A DNA stretch of 64,000 nucleotides, from the NCBI GenBank assembly GCA_964035575.1, contig OZ037909.1, forward strand, positions 1,178,001-1,242,000, written 5' to 3'. A program made the position numbers and the translations under genes. Within the stretch, counting starts at the first letter, position 1; every line of letters begins with the position of its first letter. Origin of the DNA: Rhynchopus sp. YZ270_cl-10 (Eukaryota; Euglenozoa; Diplonemea; Diplonemida; Diplonemidae). Shown here in pieces: positions 31,307-41,850 of the stretch. The notes below the pieces were generated by a model. That model was not told the origin of the DNA, ran no database searches, and worked only from the letters and a program-made list of their open reading frames with translations.

Positions 31307-31828
31307 GGTATTTACTCTCGTCTCTTTAGCGCTGCCGAAGCAGTGTGGCTGCTCTTTTTTTTGTTCTATCCAGAGTAAACCCGGGACCGTGTCCCGGCTG
31401 GTGCCGTTTTTCACATCTAGGACGTGCGGGTTGCCGATATACGGAGGTCACCTCCCCGTTGTTGCCACACAGAGTTTACAGACAGCACACCTCCCCCTCA
31501 GGGTGTGGCAGCATCGTTTAGGACACTGGCCTGACGTCAAAAGGTGGAAGCCTGTGAATAGGATTTTTTGTTTGTGATTTTTTGTGATTTTTTGTGAATA
31601 GGATTTTTTTTTTGTGATTTTTTGTGATTTTTGTGATTTTTTGCGAATAGGATTTATTTTTTGTGCTTGTTTGTGATTTTTTGTGAATAGGATTTATTTT
31701 TTGTGATTTTGTGTGATTTTGTGTGAATAAGATTTTTTGTTTGTGATTGTTTGTGATTTTTTGTGAAGAGGATTTATTTTTTGTGGTTGCTTGTGAATAT
31801 TGTTGTTGCGGGCACCCGGATCTCCCCA
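30874..31828. mobile_element. Foldback-type element with decamer arms
   Basis: The terminal inverted repeats start TGGGGAGATCCGGGTGCCCG and continue CAACAACAATATTCAC. The arms are then built of TCACAAAAAA-type decamers with CCTATT spacers. Direct repeats TATTC flank it (30869-30873 and 31829-31833). The interior (about 31303-31555) is unique and GC-richer, with the hairpin CCGGGACCGTGTCCCGG, after a 32-bp T run. The structure resembles Foldback/FB-like DNA transposons. No transposase frame is seen. Confidence 0.75.
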
Positions 31829-32276
31829 TATTCCTTCTTTTTCAAAAAAAATGTGTTTTCCGAATAAAAGTACTTTGTGTGCATCTCTTCTCCTATGTCC
31901 TATCATTCTCCCCACTCTCCCCCTGCTCTTCAAAACAAAACAAAACAAGAGCACAAAGCAAACATAACAAAAACTTCATAAAAGCCCATTCAATCCCCCC
32001 GCTCTCCCACAACGGGGGGGGGGGGGGGGGGGGGGGTTTTTTTGGGGGGAAACCTTCCAGACACCCCATCACGCATCAAGCTTATCCAAAAAAAAAAAAA
32101 AAAGGCTTCTTCGCGAAGTACTACAATGAAATGCAATACAAAACAAACAGAGTAGCAAAAACAAAAAACAAAAACGACAAAGTTGAAACAAACTTCTTCA
32201 GACACTCATCACACATCAAGCTTATCCAAAAAAAAGGCTTCTTCAAAAAACCCCCTATTTTCTTTTTTTTTTTGGA

Positions 32277-32307
32277 AATGTGTATGCCTGCGAAGCATAT
32301 TCATCCA
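32277..32307 (+). repeat. Hairpin module HP-C, copy 3
   Basis: AATGTGTATGCCTGCGAAG, then CATATTCATCC. Stem TATGC/GCATA kept, loop changed. Confidence 0.6.
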
Positions 32308-32537
32308 TTATTATCTCTTTTTTATTCATCGCTTTTTCTACTCCTAAATAGTTTCCCCCCACGCTATGTGCTCTTTTTGTAACGCTGATTTTTACCCCCT
32401 CCTCTTCTGAAGACGGTTTCCTTTTCTCTAAAAAAAAAAAATTAAAAAATGCCTAAAACACTTTGCTGTGACGCTTTGAAATAAGGGGAAAAGGGAAACG
32501 TTTTCTTTTTTTTTTTTCTTTTTTCTTTCTTTTTGTA

Positions 32538-32572
32538 GTGCCTGCGTCCGCCTATGAATGAGGCGTTTGCAC
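32538..32572 (+). repeat. Hairpin module HP-B, copy 3
   Basis: GTGCCTGCGTCCGCCTATG, then AATGAGGCGTTTGCAC. Ends GTGC/GCAC pair. Preceded by TTTTTGTAG. Confidence 0.65.
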
Positions 32573-32843
32573 TTTTTTCAATTTCAATTTCTCTTTCTTT
32601 ACGAAGCATTTTACTTTTCTTTACGTTTTTTTTTTTTTTGCAAAACATACCACAAAAAGAAAGATGGGACCATTTTTTTGTTGATCCCTCCGATGCTATC
32701 AATTTGATTGGCATATGTTGAAATAATTTCAATTTCTCTTTCTTTCTGCCCCTTATTCTACAAGGGAGACCTTCCTACCGTCTCTTCAAAGGGTACACCT
32801 ACCCGAGGTATACGACCTCTAAAAAAACACTCTTTTCTTTCAA

Positions 32844-32934
32844 TGGTGCTCCGGGAGGGGTCGATATTGACATAGGTCACCGACAGGTTGTGACACGTCG
32901 CTGACAGGTCGTTGGCCGACTTCCGAAAGCACCA
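32844..32934 (-). repeat. Element E, inverted copy
   Basis: Begins TGGTGCTCCGGGAGGGGTCG and ends GGCCGACTTCCGAAAGCACC. The internal CGACCTGTC-type units appear as complements. Confidence 0.6.
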
Positions 32935-33207
32935 TTCAATGTATTTTTTTTTGCTCCAGTTTGACACATTCTTTGACTGAGAGATTGTGTGTGCTCACGA
33001 GGTGCAGCCGTTTCTCAAGCCTTTCCCCTACCCCCTATCCCCAGTGATGGCAGGTTTCATACACGGTGTTTAAAACAGGTGTTAAACCTGTACTAAACTG
33101 TACTAAACTTTGTAGTAAACCCTGTACTATACTTTTGGGGTGCTGTACTAAACCAACACTACCCACTCCCCCCCCACTCATAATCCAGCAATTTGATTGA
33201 TCTGACA

Positions 33208-33245
33208 AACTTTTCAAGATGACTAAGCGCTGTAGCTTACGTTCC
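33208..33245 (+). repeat. Hairpin module HP-A, copy 8
   Basis: AAGATGACTAAGCGCTGTAG, then CTTACGTTCCCC. Inner stem AAGC/GCTT kept, outer stem lost. Confidence 0.45.
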
Positions 33246-33386
33246 CCTAAAAACACTCCCTTTGGTGCGATCTAAAACCGAAGTTGTTCATTTTACAATG
33301 TGAAGACTCTCGTAGGTCCCCCCCTTTTTTTTGTAACCTTTGCAAAAAAAAGTTTTTCAAAGACGACACGACCCCAGAAAACACTG

Positions 33387-34206
33387 TTTTCAACTTACCT
33401 TCCTTCACCCCCCCTGTAAGGGCAACCGTAGGTGAAGTAAGGTATAGTATTGAAATCGATGTGGGGGGGGGAGTAAAGGGTCAATTTTACAAAACCAGAT
33501 TTTGAGGAAAATTTTAGCCGAAAATGGGCCCACGTATAAGGAACCGGGCTCATATTTCTCAAAATTTAAGTGGTCAAAAAATTGTCCAATTTTCGAGATT
33601 GACCCCACCACTGCACGGGCGGAGCCCAAAAATGCAAATAAGGACCCTTTTTAATTTGTTCTCTTGAAATCTGTAATTTCAAGTTTTCGCGAAAAAAAAT
33701 AAGAACTGATCCTACAAGGGTTGAAGGAAGGTGGTTGAAAATTACAATATCAACAAGAACAACTAATTGCTAAGAAAAAAACGTGGTGTGCTGTGGAAAA
33801 CCCCGCGTGATTTTCGAAAGCACCGTAGCATCCAAGCGATTTGCTGGAGGTGCTGATGTGCCTAGTGTGATCAACGTGTTGTCGTTTGTGCATTCTGTGC
33901 TTCTTCCGCACTGCTCCAACGACGACGACACTGCGTGGGACCCTGTGGACAAAACGAGCTGGAACACGCCGAGCCTGCCGAGACTACGTCCAACAACGCT
34001 ATCGATCAGATGGTGCTGGACGAAGAGGACAGCCCCCCTTCTTGAACATTTCAGATGCAGGCGTCCCAGTGGGTCTGGCAGCGTACGAAGAGCGTTATCA
34101 TACCTGCAGAAGAGCAGAGTGCTGGGTGTGTTGTAGGTTACTTCTACAGGGTGGAGTTCCACAGCACACGCCGTTTTTTTTCCGATAGCAATTACTTGTT
34201 TTTTTT
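33387..34206 (+). repeat. Long inverted duplication, left arm
   Basis: It matches the complement of 50431-51444. The outer half (33387-33660) corresponds to the 261-bp unit that is doubled in the other arm. The inner half (33780-34170) contains coding-like sequence that is degraded in both arms; the family is unknown. Confidence 0.7.
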
Positions 34207-34577
34207 GCTATCAATTTGAATGCATATGTTGAAATACTTTTTGTTAGGTTGCCTTTCGAGTACATTCAACTTTCCAAAACTCCATTTTCTTTGTTTTCCG
34301 TGTGAAAACTTTGTAAAAAGTGACTTCCAGATTCCACCATTTCCCCCCCCAAATATTTTTGTATCTACGAGAGGCCCGTACTCTCTCATTTTTGAGCCAA
34401 AAAAAAAAAAAAAAAAACCTTCTCACGCAGGCGCATTGCACTGTGCGGGGCAGGTACGTACAACTCACAAGACGTACTTCCCACATAAGCACAGTGCTAG
34501 CGCGCTATATAACTAAACCTCTTATCTAAAATGCTTTTTCGGCCAAAAAAAACAAAAAAAAAAAAATGTTTAGTATA

Positions 34578-34630
34578 GTGGAGCACACTCTAGGGTGGCT
34601 ACAATAATACAACCAAGTTTTCAAAAAACA
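34578..34630 (+). repeat. Repeat H, copy 2
   Basis: GTGGAGCACACTCTAGGGTG, then GCTACAATAATACAACCAAG. The hairpin CACTCTAGGGTG replaces CATCCTCGGGTG, changing both arms. Confidence 0.55.
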
Positions 34631-34997
34631 AAAGCCAAAAGCAATACAGAGAGAACCAACCCTTTTTTTTTTCAACCAATTTTTTCATTTAACCCCCCCC
34701 CCCCCCCCCGCCCTCTTTTTTGTGTGGCAGAACAGCGCGCTCCCTGCCAACATAAAGAGAGGGGGAACTGTCGATCATCAACATATAAAATAACGCATAA
34801 TTTTTTTTCTTCTTTTTCCAACCACATGTATAGGTTAAGCTTTCCCCCTTTCTTTGTGCTGAGTGTGCACACAGAGCAACATGCTCATCTCGCTCCCACC
34901 CTTGCTTATGTGCTACAAAGACACCAGGCAGAAATCCAACGTTCAGATCTTAGTGTATTTCCTCTTGAAGGCAGGTCTGTTCATGAATAGGTGTACA

Positions 34998-35045
34998 GTG
35001 GAGTGCATCCTCGGGATGCCAACGCTAATACAAAAATTAAGTTTT
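34998..35045 (+). repeat. Repeat H, copy 3
   Basis: GTGGAGTGCATCCTCGGGAT, then GCCAACGCTAATAC. Perfect hairpin GCATCC/GGATGC. Lies 9 bp before an R62 copy. Confidence 0.6.
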
Positions 35046-35053
35046 CAAAAAAA

Positions 35054-35115
35054 GTGGAGATTGCACAACTGTTGGCAACACAACCGAGGCAACTACACTA
35101 CTCCAACAATTTATC
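35054..35115 (+). repeat. Repeat R62, copy 2
   Basis: Near-consensus: GTGGAGATTGCACAACTG, then CTACTCCAACAATTTATC. Adjoins an H copy. Confidence 0.8.
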
Positions 35116-35226
35116 AAAAAAAAGGGCGAGTGTGTACAGAACCCGCCTTCGTACAGGTGATTGTCGAAAACTACAAATGCCTGTTAATATGCAGTGAGTG
35201 TACCTTTCTTTCACTGTGGTTTTCCT

Positions 35227-35331
35227 GTTGGAGCTGGTGAAAAAAAACGTCACGAGAAGGGAGTGACGGTTTTTTCCCCCCCCCTGTTGAAGTGACTCGC
35301 TACGCTCGTCGCTTCAAGATTCAGCTCCAAC
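35227..35331. repeat. Compound hairpin cluster
   Basis: The outer stem GTTGGAGCTG pairs with CAGCTCCAAC. Inside are GTCAC/GTGAC and a GAAGTGACTC.../GTCGCTTC hairpin around CGCTACGCTC. One of the strongest predicted structures in the desert. Confidence 0.65.
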
Positions 35332-35484
35332 TGGACGGCCACCGGAGGTGACAGAAAGTGCACCCTTTTTTTTGTCTGTTCTCAGGAATCAAAGATCGAT
35401 TGGCGGATGGGATTGTATGATGACTTTAAGCACGAACTAAACCCTCACAGTATTTCTTTATTTTTTTCCTCCCCCCCCCCCCCC

Positions 35485-35520
35485 ATGCCTGCGTCCGCCG
35501 GTGTACGGTTGAAGCCTTTT
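35485..35520 (+). repeat. Hairpin module HP-B, copy 4
   Basis: ATGCCTGCGTCCGCCGGTG, then TACGGTTGAAGCC. The right GCAC end is lost. Confidence 0.5.
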
Positions 35521-36125
35521 CATTTTCAACTTTTCTATTCCTTTGCACGACAGTGTGACTATAAACCGATAACAAGAACGCCGTTCAGATTATTTGGTAA
35601 CGCATTTGTTTCCTTGATTCTTCCTTGATTCTTCACCATGCGCGACGCAGATCTTGACACTGCAGGGCTGCGGACAACGTAAATAGTACTTAGCCCCCTT
35701 CGCGTTATTTTATCAAGTTATCAGTAATCAGTTGGCAGAAACACAGGTCGGTTTTTATGCGAATCATACAATATTTGGGGAGTAATCTTTAAAGAGTCGA
35801 AGCATTGAAATTGGAGCTGCCGGGAACAACAAAAAAACGGTACAATACCAATAACGTAATGGGGCGCTGGCAACGGCCCTCCCAATTGCCCATTATCGGG
35901 TGTCCTTTTTCATGTTTCACTTTACTGTGTCCCTCCCTACCTTCCACTCCTTACGCCCTGTACAGTGCTGCGAATCAACGCAGCACTAAGAACGTACTAC
36001 ATCGGCTCTTCGGATTTTGAATGAAAACAAATTTTTGGGGGTGCCCCCCCCGGGTTACGCCCCGATATATTATTTATGCCGTAGTCAGGCAACATTTTTA
36101 CGACTACGGTATTATCTTTTCAGCC

Positions 36126-36163
36126 AGTGCCTTGCGCCCACCTGTGTCGGTGAGGCGTTTGCA
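36126..36163 (+). repeat. Hairpin module HP-B, copy 5
   Basis: AGTGCCTTGCGCCCACCTGTG, then TCGGTGAGGCGTTTGCACT. It follows a CCGTAGTC/GACTACGG hairpin at 36080-36112 and a TTTTCAG. Confidence 0.55.
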
Positions 36164-36232
36164 CTCAACTTCTCCTTTTTTGTCTCTCCCAGTTTGTTTT
36201 TTTCCCCCAGATGTAAACCACGAAATGGATGT

Positions 36233-36312
36233 AGGACTGCATGGTTGGGGTCCACACCGGTTATGTACCAAGGTACTGTCACGAAAGGGCTTTATATTTC
36301 AAGTCAAAATTT
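36233..36312 (+). repeat. Hairpin module HP-D with long upstream arm, copy 2
   Basis: GGACTGCATGGTTGGGGTCC at the left, AAGGTACTGTCACGAAAGG, then CTTTATATTTCAAGTCAAAA. Same extended form as the one in the SCFD2-like intron. Confidence 0.7.
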
Positions 36313-36458
36313 GTTTTTCCCCCACAACTTTTTTTCATGCTCTTGGCATGTGTGTGTGTGCAAACGAAAAACATCCTCCTTAACCCCTTCGATAACAAAA
36401 CTAAACTAAATTACCCTTCTTTTTGCGACTTTGTTTCAAAAAAAACTTCTCTTTTAAA

Positions 36459-36530
36459 AGGTGACGAAGCACTGCGAGGCTCAGCTTCACTCTTTACTTT
36501 CCAAAGCTATCTTTTCTTCTTTCAGTGCGT

Positions 36531-36532
<2 letters not shown>
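36459..36532 (+). repeat. HP-A followed by a truncated HP-B
   Basis: AAGGTGACGAAGCACTGCGAG, then GCTCAGCTTCACT. A pyrimidine tract ends in TTTCAG, then TGCGTCC and a T run of about 30. Confidence 0.5.
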
Positions 36533-36569
<37 letters not shown>

Positions 36570-36931
36570 TGCTGTCAGGCGTTTTTTTCTTCTATTTTTA
36601 TGTTCTGCACTTTCAACTTCTTTTCCCCCTCTCTTCAATACCCTATCCCCCTCCCTTTTTTTGCCCTCTGTGGTACTTTTCTGCACAGGATAAATTAAGA
36701 ACAGCCCCTTATATTCCTCTTTTGCCTTCTCTGATGGAAGACTCCCCCCAGTCACAAATTCCTTTAATATTTCAAATTTTTTTAAAAAAAAACGAGATCA
36801 ATTCTTTTGGCAGTTTTAGGTATAGAAAAAGGGTTCACAAATATGCAGAGAGAGGGAGATTTGCTGAGTTCTCCTCCACCCTCCCCACTCCACCCTCCCC
36901 CACCAACCAACTTCATGTCCTTTTTTTTAAA

Positions 36932-36960
36932 GGATGTGTGCGCACAAGGCGTATTTCATC
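36932..36960 (+). repeat. Hairpin module HP-C, copy 4
   Basis: GGATGTGTGCGCACAAGGCG, then TATTTCATC. The inner stem is TGCGC/GCGTA: TATGC has become TGCGC and GCATA has become GCGTA, with partial compensation. Confidence 0.6.
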
Positions 36961-37031
36961 TTACACGCACTGTTTTATTTCTTATTCTCTTTTTCTTCTT
37001 TTCTTCTTTTCACATTTTTCTGCAAAATATT

Positions 37032-37095
37032 GGATGTACATTTCTACAACATCCTTTAGTACTTTCTCTTCTTTTAATTTGAAAGTATAAGAAAC
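37032..37095 (+). repeat. Hairpin module HP-F, copy 4
   Basis: GGATGT/ACATCC, then AGTACTTTCTC paired with TTGAAAGTATAAG. The first stem differs from GGACGT/ACGTCC by a compensated C-G to T-A change. Confidence 0.7.
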
Positions 37096-37146
37096 ATATT
37101 TCTTATTCTCCTTTATGTATCCCCACACCCTTTGCGACGCAAACCC

Positions 37147-37181
<35 letters not shown>

Positions 37182-37456
37182 GAGGAGTGGTCATTTTTAT
37201 GTAAATTCATTTCCTCTCGCTCTATCTCTCTCATGATATTTTACGTTAGGTTTTTTTTTTTTTTTTGAAAAAGGTGTGGTACGGCAGGTAATGTGTGTCT
37301 ATTGCTTTGAAAAATGGGTTCTTGGGAAGTTCCCGGTACGGAATATTGCCTCATTCAGAATGTGTATTTTTTTTTTTTGTGTGGTTGACAAATCAGTGTT
37401 TGGGATCCTCCCTTATCGCTTGAATATCTCCGGTGTTTGTGTGTATGTGTGTTTTG

Positions 37457-37495
37457 ATAACTAATAGGGGTATTTCTTGCAGAATATGGCCCCAA
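37457..37495 (+). repeat. Dispersed element G, copy 3
   Basis: TAACTAATAGGGGTATTTC, then TTGCAGAATATGGCCCC. Confidence 0.6.
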
Positions 37496-38120
37496 AAAAG
37501 GTGTGTGTTGAAACGCAATGTGGGGTAGTTCCTCCAAGACCCAAGCATTGCCTTTGTTTATTTTGTTAGAGCGAATTTTCCCCTTCGTTCGCGGACTTCA
37601 ACACGGAGGTGCAAAAAGATGAAAAAAAAGCATATTTGTGGAGTGTGGGATCCTTTTTTTTTGTCAAGGAATGGAGAAAGATTCAAAAGGTATTTTTTCT
37701 TGACTTCGTTTATTTTTGTGCTAGCGGGCAAAAAGCACGTTAGGAAAAATACACACAAGTAAACGAAGGAAATTAAATGTGTGTATTTTTTTGTTCATTT
37801 TTTTTTTGTGTATTTTACCTTTATATCTTGCCTACTCCCCACTTCACTTTGTTATTATTTTTGTTTTTCAAAGGAACGGCAGCAAATCCTTCCAAACAAC
37901 ATCATCCATTTCAATACAGAACACCCGTTTGTTTGTTTTTTTTTTTTATGTCTCTCTCTCTCTCTCTTTTTTCTCTTTAACGCACGTGCTCGTTTGCCCC
38001 AACATACACACCGTGTTGCTCAGTGTTGCGCAGCCAGGGTCCCCCACGGTCCCAGATGCCTTCTCCTGCACCCACACAGTGAAGATGTTAAATGTTTTGC
38101 GGTCAGTAGCGTATCTGATT

Positions 38121-38165
38121 GGTGACTAAGTACGAGAGGCTTAGGTTCATCTCATAAACTTTTCT
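38121..38165 (+). repeat. Hairpin module HP-A, copy 10
   Basis: GGTGACTAAGT, loop ACGAGAG, GCTTAGGTTCATC. An R62 copy starts 11 bp later. Confidence 0.7.
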
Positions 38166-38175
38166 TTGAAAAACA

Positions 38176-38235
38176 GTGGAGATTTGCACAAACTGTGGCA
38201 ACACTACCTAGGCAACTACACTCCAACAATTTATC
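38176..38235 (+). repeat. Repeat R62, copy 3
   Basis: GTGGAGATTTGCACAAACTG, then CTACCTAGGCAACTACAC. ACTACT is lost near the end. Confidence 0.7.
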
Positions 38236-39039
38236 AAACAAAAAAAACAAAATGTAAAACGTAATTCTCAGCATTTTTTTTTTCCGAAGGTGATATTTGA
38301 GTACAGAGTCTATTGAATGAAGGGTCCATACAGCACAAAAGGATAAACATTTTTCTTTGCCGAAAAATATTTGTGTACACCCAAGATGTCAAGAAGGTTC
38401 CAAAATAAACCGACAATAAATATATTGGATGGATTTTTCTTTTTTCTAATTCTTTCTGATCACGGTAATCAGGTATTTATATAATCGTGGATTAGGATTT
38501 AAGATTTAGGATTTCGGGGGGAAAAATATAAATTCCCTGAAAAAAAAGGCGGTAATACAGGAATTGAGCGATGTTGAGGTTGCGAATGTTCACAGCGGCC
38601 TCATGAGAAAAAGCCTGTTTTTCTTGAGCGCAGTTTTCCATTCATTACAATGAAGACTGTCCACAGAATGTTACAGTTACGCTCAATACCAAAGACACTT
38701 TTCAATAAATTTAAAAAAAAAAAAAAAAAATCACCAACCACAAACAAAATGTCTGATAGATATATAGATAGCGCAGGGTTTCAAACCACACATATGCCAA
38801 AAGGAGGGGGCGTGTGCCAATAGCCTAAAACGATTTTCGTTTGTTTGGATTGGAAGTCCCCCTGCTTGGCTTATTGTGAGGAAATCTGAAGTCGAAAAAT
38901 TGGGCTTTTTTTAAAAAAACCCCCCCTCTGTAGACCGTTACTTATGCTGTCATCTAAGGGGCTGGTATCGTCGGGAGTCTGTATCAGTTGCTATTCCTTT
39001 TATTTAAACTGTGACTCAAAAAAATATTTCCTTGTTTGA

Positions 39040-39083
39040 TGTGACTAAGTACGGGAGGCTTAGACGCATTTACCAACCTTCTG
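39040..39083 (+). repeat. Hairpin module HP-A, copy 11
   Basis: TGTGACTAAGTACGGGAGG, then CTTAGACGCATTTACCAAC. Confidence 0.6.
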
Positions 39084-39150
39084 CTTTTTTCCCGTGTGTC
39101 TACATTAGCGTTGCACAGTTTGCTTCCAACTTCACAGATTTTTTTAACGT

Positions 39151-39186
39151 GCTGGTACTTTCTCGATATGAAAGTATTTGAAACGA
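39151..39186 (+). repeat. Hairpin module HP-F, right half
   Basis: GGTACTTTCTCGATATGAAAG, then TATTTGAAACG. Confidence 0.5.
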
Positions 39187-39426
39187 TTTTATTTTTTGAA
39201 ACGATGTCTGCACAACATGGTGCAGTTTCATCTTTCAGTTCTCCTGTCCTTTTCTCCCTTTTCTTTGCCTCCCCAAACCCCCCTTCTCCTTTTTGTGAGT
39301 GTTTGTTTGTTTTTTTTCTTCTCTTGACCTATGACAAGTGTACTGAGGGGTTTTTGTGTCTTTTTAAAATATTTTTGGATAATGTGTGAACCGTGCGGAA
39401 CATACAATGTGTTCTTCTTTTTTTAT

Positions 39427-39480
39427 AGGTGACTACCAGCAGGGGCGTCCCACAGCAGGGACGCTCGCTAGCGGTCATCT
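39427..39480 (+). repeat. Long HP-A-like hairpin
   Basis: GGTGACTACC at the left, TCATC at the right, and an extra central stem GGGGCGTCCC/GGGACGCTC. It ends in GCGGTCATCTCC. Confidence 0.45.
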
Positions 39481-40085
39481 CCACACTTTTTGTATTTTGT
39501 GTTATTTTTTTGTTTTGTTTTTTTTTTGCTGTATTTTTTTTTTGATCAAAAAAGGGGAAAGATTGTTGTAAGATTGTCAAAACGTTTTGAGAAAAGTGGG
39601 GCCATCTTCTCAACTTCTTCGTACTTTGTGCAGTTGCATGTGTGCTTCTTGTGCATGGACGACGCCGTTATTTTTACTCGTTTATTTATTTATTTGGTTT
39701 GAATATTTTGATTATTTTCATTAGTCCCTCTCCCACGCTTCCCCGTATATTATTGAGGGTGGAACATAGCCCACCTCTCGTATTTATTTAAGGTGATTAA
39801 GCACAACTTTTATGTTTGGATCACTGCAACCGAAAAAATACAACAAAAGAAAACAAAATTTTCCAAAACGAAAGACACGCTCATTTCTTACTCAAAGCAG
39901 GTTAAAAGAGCATAAATCAAAACCAAAAAAGAACAAAATCTTTGCAAACCCGCACAGAAAGGGGATGCAGAGGGCTTTCTTTGAAGAAAAAAAAAATGAT
40001 AACAAAGCTAGGTGCAATCTCTCTAGTTTTCTTAATGACTCTTTTTTTTTTTTTTTTGTCCGCCACATCTTTACCCCCACAGGGC

Positions 40086-41850
40086 CTACTGCAGAGAAGA
40101 ACGACCGTTTCTTCTTTCATTTGGCTCTGGAACTATTTCTCTCGTTCTTCTTCCAATTGTTAGCCTATATGTTACCCCGCCTCTCCGCTTCCTTATTGCA
40201 GTCACTTCCTGTTTGATGTTTGGGGGCTCAAGTCTGGCAAAAGAGGCATATTTTTTTGATTTTCCCATTCGAAGAAACTTTCCTAGATGTGTATGGGAAA
40301 CAAAAAAAAGAAAGTGGAGATTTGCACAACTGGTGGCAACCTACACTACTCCAACAATTTTTTTTGTCAAATAATTTGAAGTGAAGGGGTTTATTTTCAA
40401 GGTGAGTGTCGAGCGTAGCATATGGGGGGTGTTTCGTTCCTCTGATCTCAAAACTCAGTAAGCGATCAACAACAAAAGGACAGAAAGGGCCACAAGAAGG
40501 GTACGAAGACCCATCGAACCACCTATGGTTTCAGACCTGCTTGCTGGGGCTGGAACCAAAAAAGGAGGCTTTGGTAGGTAGGTGCAGACTAATGGTGCCC
40601 AGAGGGATCAGGAGAAAGTTGTTTTTCGACTTTATCCCGAAACTATTTAAAATGGAGCGCGGGTTTTTGGGGTTTATCTTGTTTTTAGATGTGCGTTGTG
40701 TGAGATGACTTCTCCACGTCTTCTACCAAGTCCTCTTATTTGTTCTCTTTCGTTCAAATCCTCGTTCAGCAGGATGAACTGGGATGCATAGAGAGAGCTG
40801 ACTTAAGGTACGCAATTTTTTTTTTCCACATAACAACATCTTGTCAGTACTAAAAAATATATGGAGACAGCGCTTTTTTGGGCAAAACGAAGAAAAAAAA
40901 AAAACAAACAAAAAAAAAATAAAAATCGTGCCTTGTATTTGCCTGTTTTGATTCACTTTGATTCACAAAACAACATTGCAGTTCACACTTTTTTCCACCT
41001 TTTTTCGTTACGCCCGCTTTGCGCACAAACAAAGACTCTTTTCATATTTTTTTCCTGTGTTTTTTTATTATTACTGCCTCATTCAAAACCCCCTCCCTTT
41101 CCCCTGCACGAGTGTTATGTGATTTTCTTTTGTGTCTTTATTGATTTTCTTTACTGCTCACAACGCTTCATTGCCGCTTCATCACGAGCGGTGGTGTACC
41201 GCCCCCGGTCGTTACGGTACGGGTAAAGCCTTGCCCCCTTCTTAACAAAAAAGTTTACCAAAAAAACATTTTTTCGGTGTCGGATGCACAGTTGTTGCCG
41301 ACCCGATCCGTCTTTTTGATCCTCATTTTGCGGTGCATGCACATGAAGCAACCCTCCTCCGTCTGCAACAACAAACAAGCGCGTAGGGAATACGTTGAAC
41401 CGCAATGTTGAGGACGTTATGTAGATGTGGTAGCTTCCCAACATTGGTACAGAGTCCGATGTAGTCCATCAACGCGAGTCTGTTGTTGTCTTCGTTTGTT
41501 TTTTTGTAGGAAACTATGCACGAAAGGCTAAACTTCTGTATTTTGTGTGTTTTTTTAGGTCACCAGATCGTCCCTCTCCTCATAGCAAGACAGCAACAGA
41601 GACACTCAACACTACACATAGGCGCCAGACTTGTCCAGAAAAGCCTTCTGAAGACTTCTCTTGGTGTAGGCCAGACCACCATTTTTTTTTTTTTTTTGTT
41701 TGGATACGAAAGTTTTGTACGTACACAGAACTCTGCCCCCGAGTCCTCTTTTGGTCATTTCAAGTCTGCCTGTGGGAAAGCTGGGATGTACCCCAGCACT
41801 GTGTTAGATGCTGTCAGATGCACGTATTCTATCGAGTCACGCGATGAAAA
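40086..41850 (-). pseudogene. Degraded minus-strand coding-like stretches
   Basis: Several minus-strand frames over this interval have ordinary protein-like composition, unlike the T-tract frames around them. One carries CFMCMHRKMRIKK, which looks like a Cys-rich C-terminal motif of the kind seen in some DNA transposases, but I cannot assign a family. The element, if it is one, is clearly broken. HP and R62 modules on the opposite strand interrupt the interval. Confidence 0.25.
40314..40360 (+). repeat. Repeat R62, shortened copy
   Basis: GTGGAGATTTGCACAACTGG, then TGGCAACCTACACTACTCC. The central ACACAACCGAGGCAA is missing. Confidence 0.65.

Noticed and set aside
30901-31800. Regularly spaced repeats resembling a CRISPR array
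   Set aside because: The unit is a 10-bp A-rich decamer without unique spacers, the arms are inverted, and the DNA is eukaryotic.
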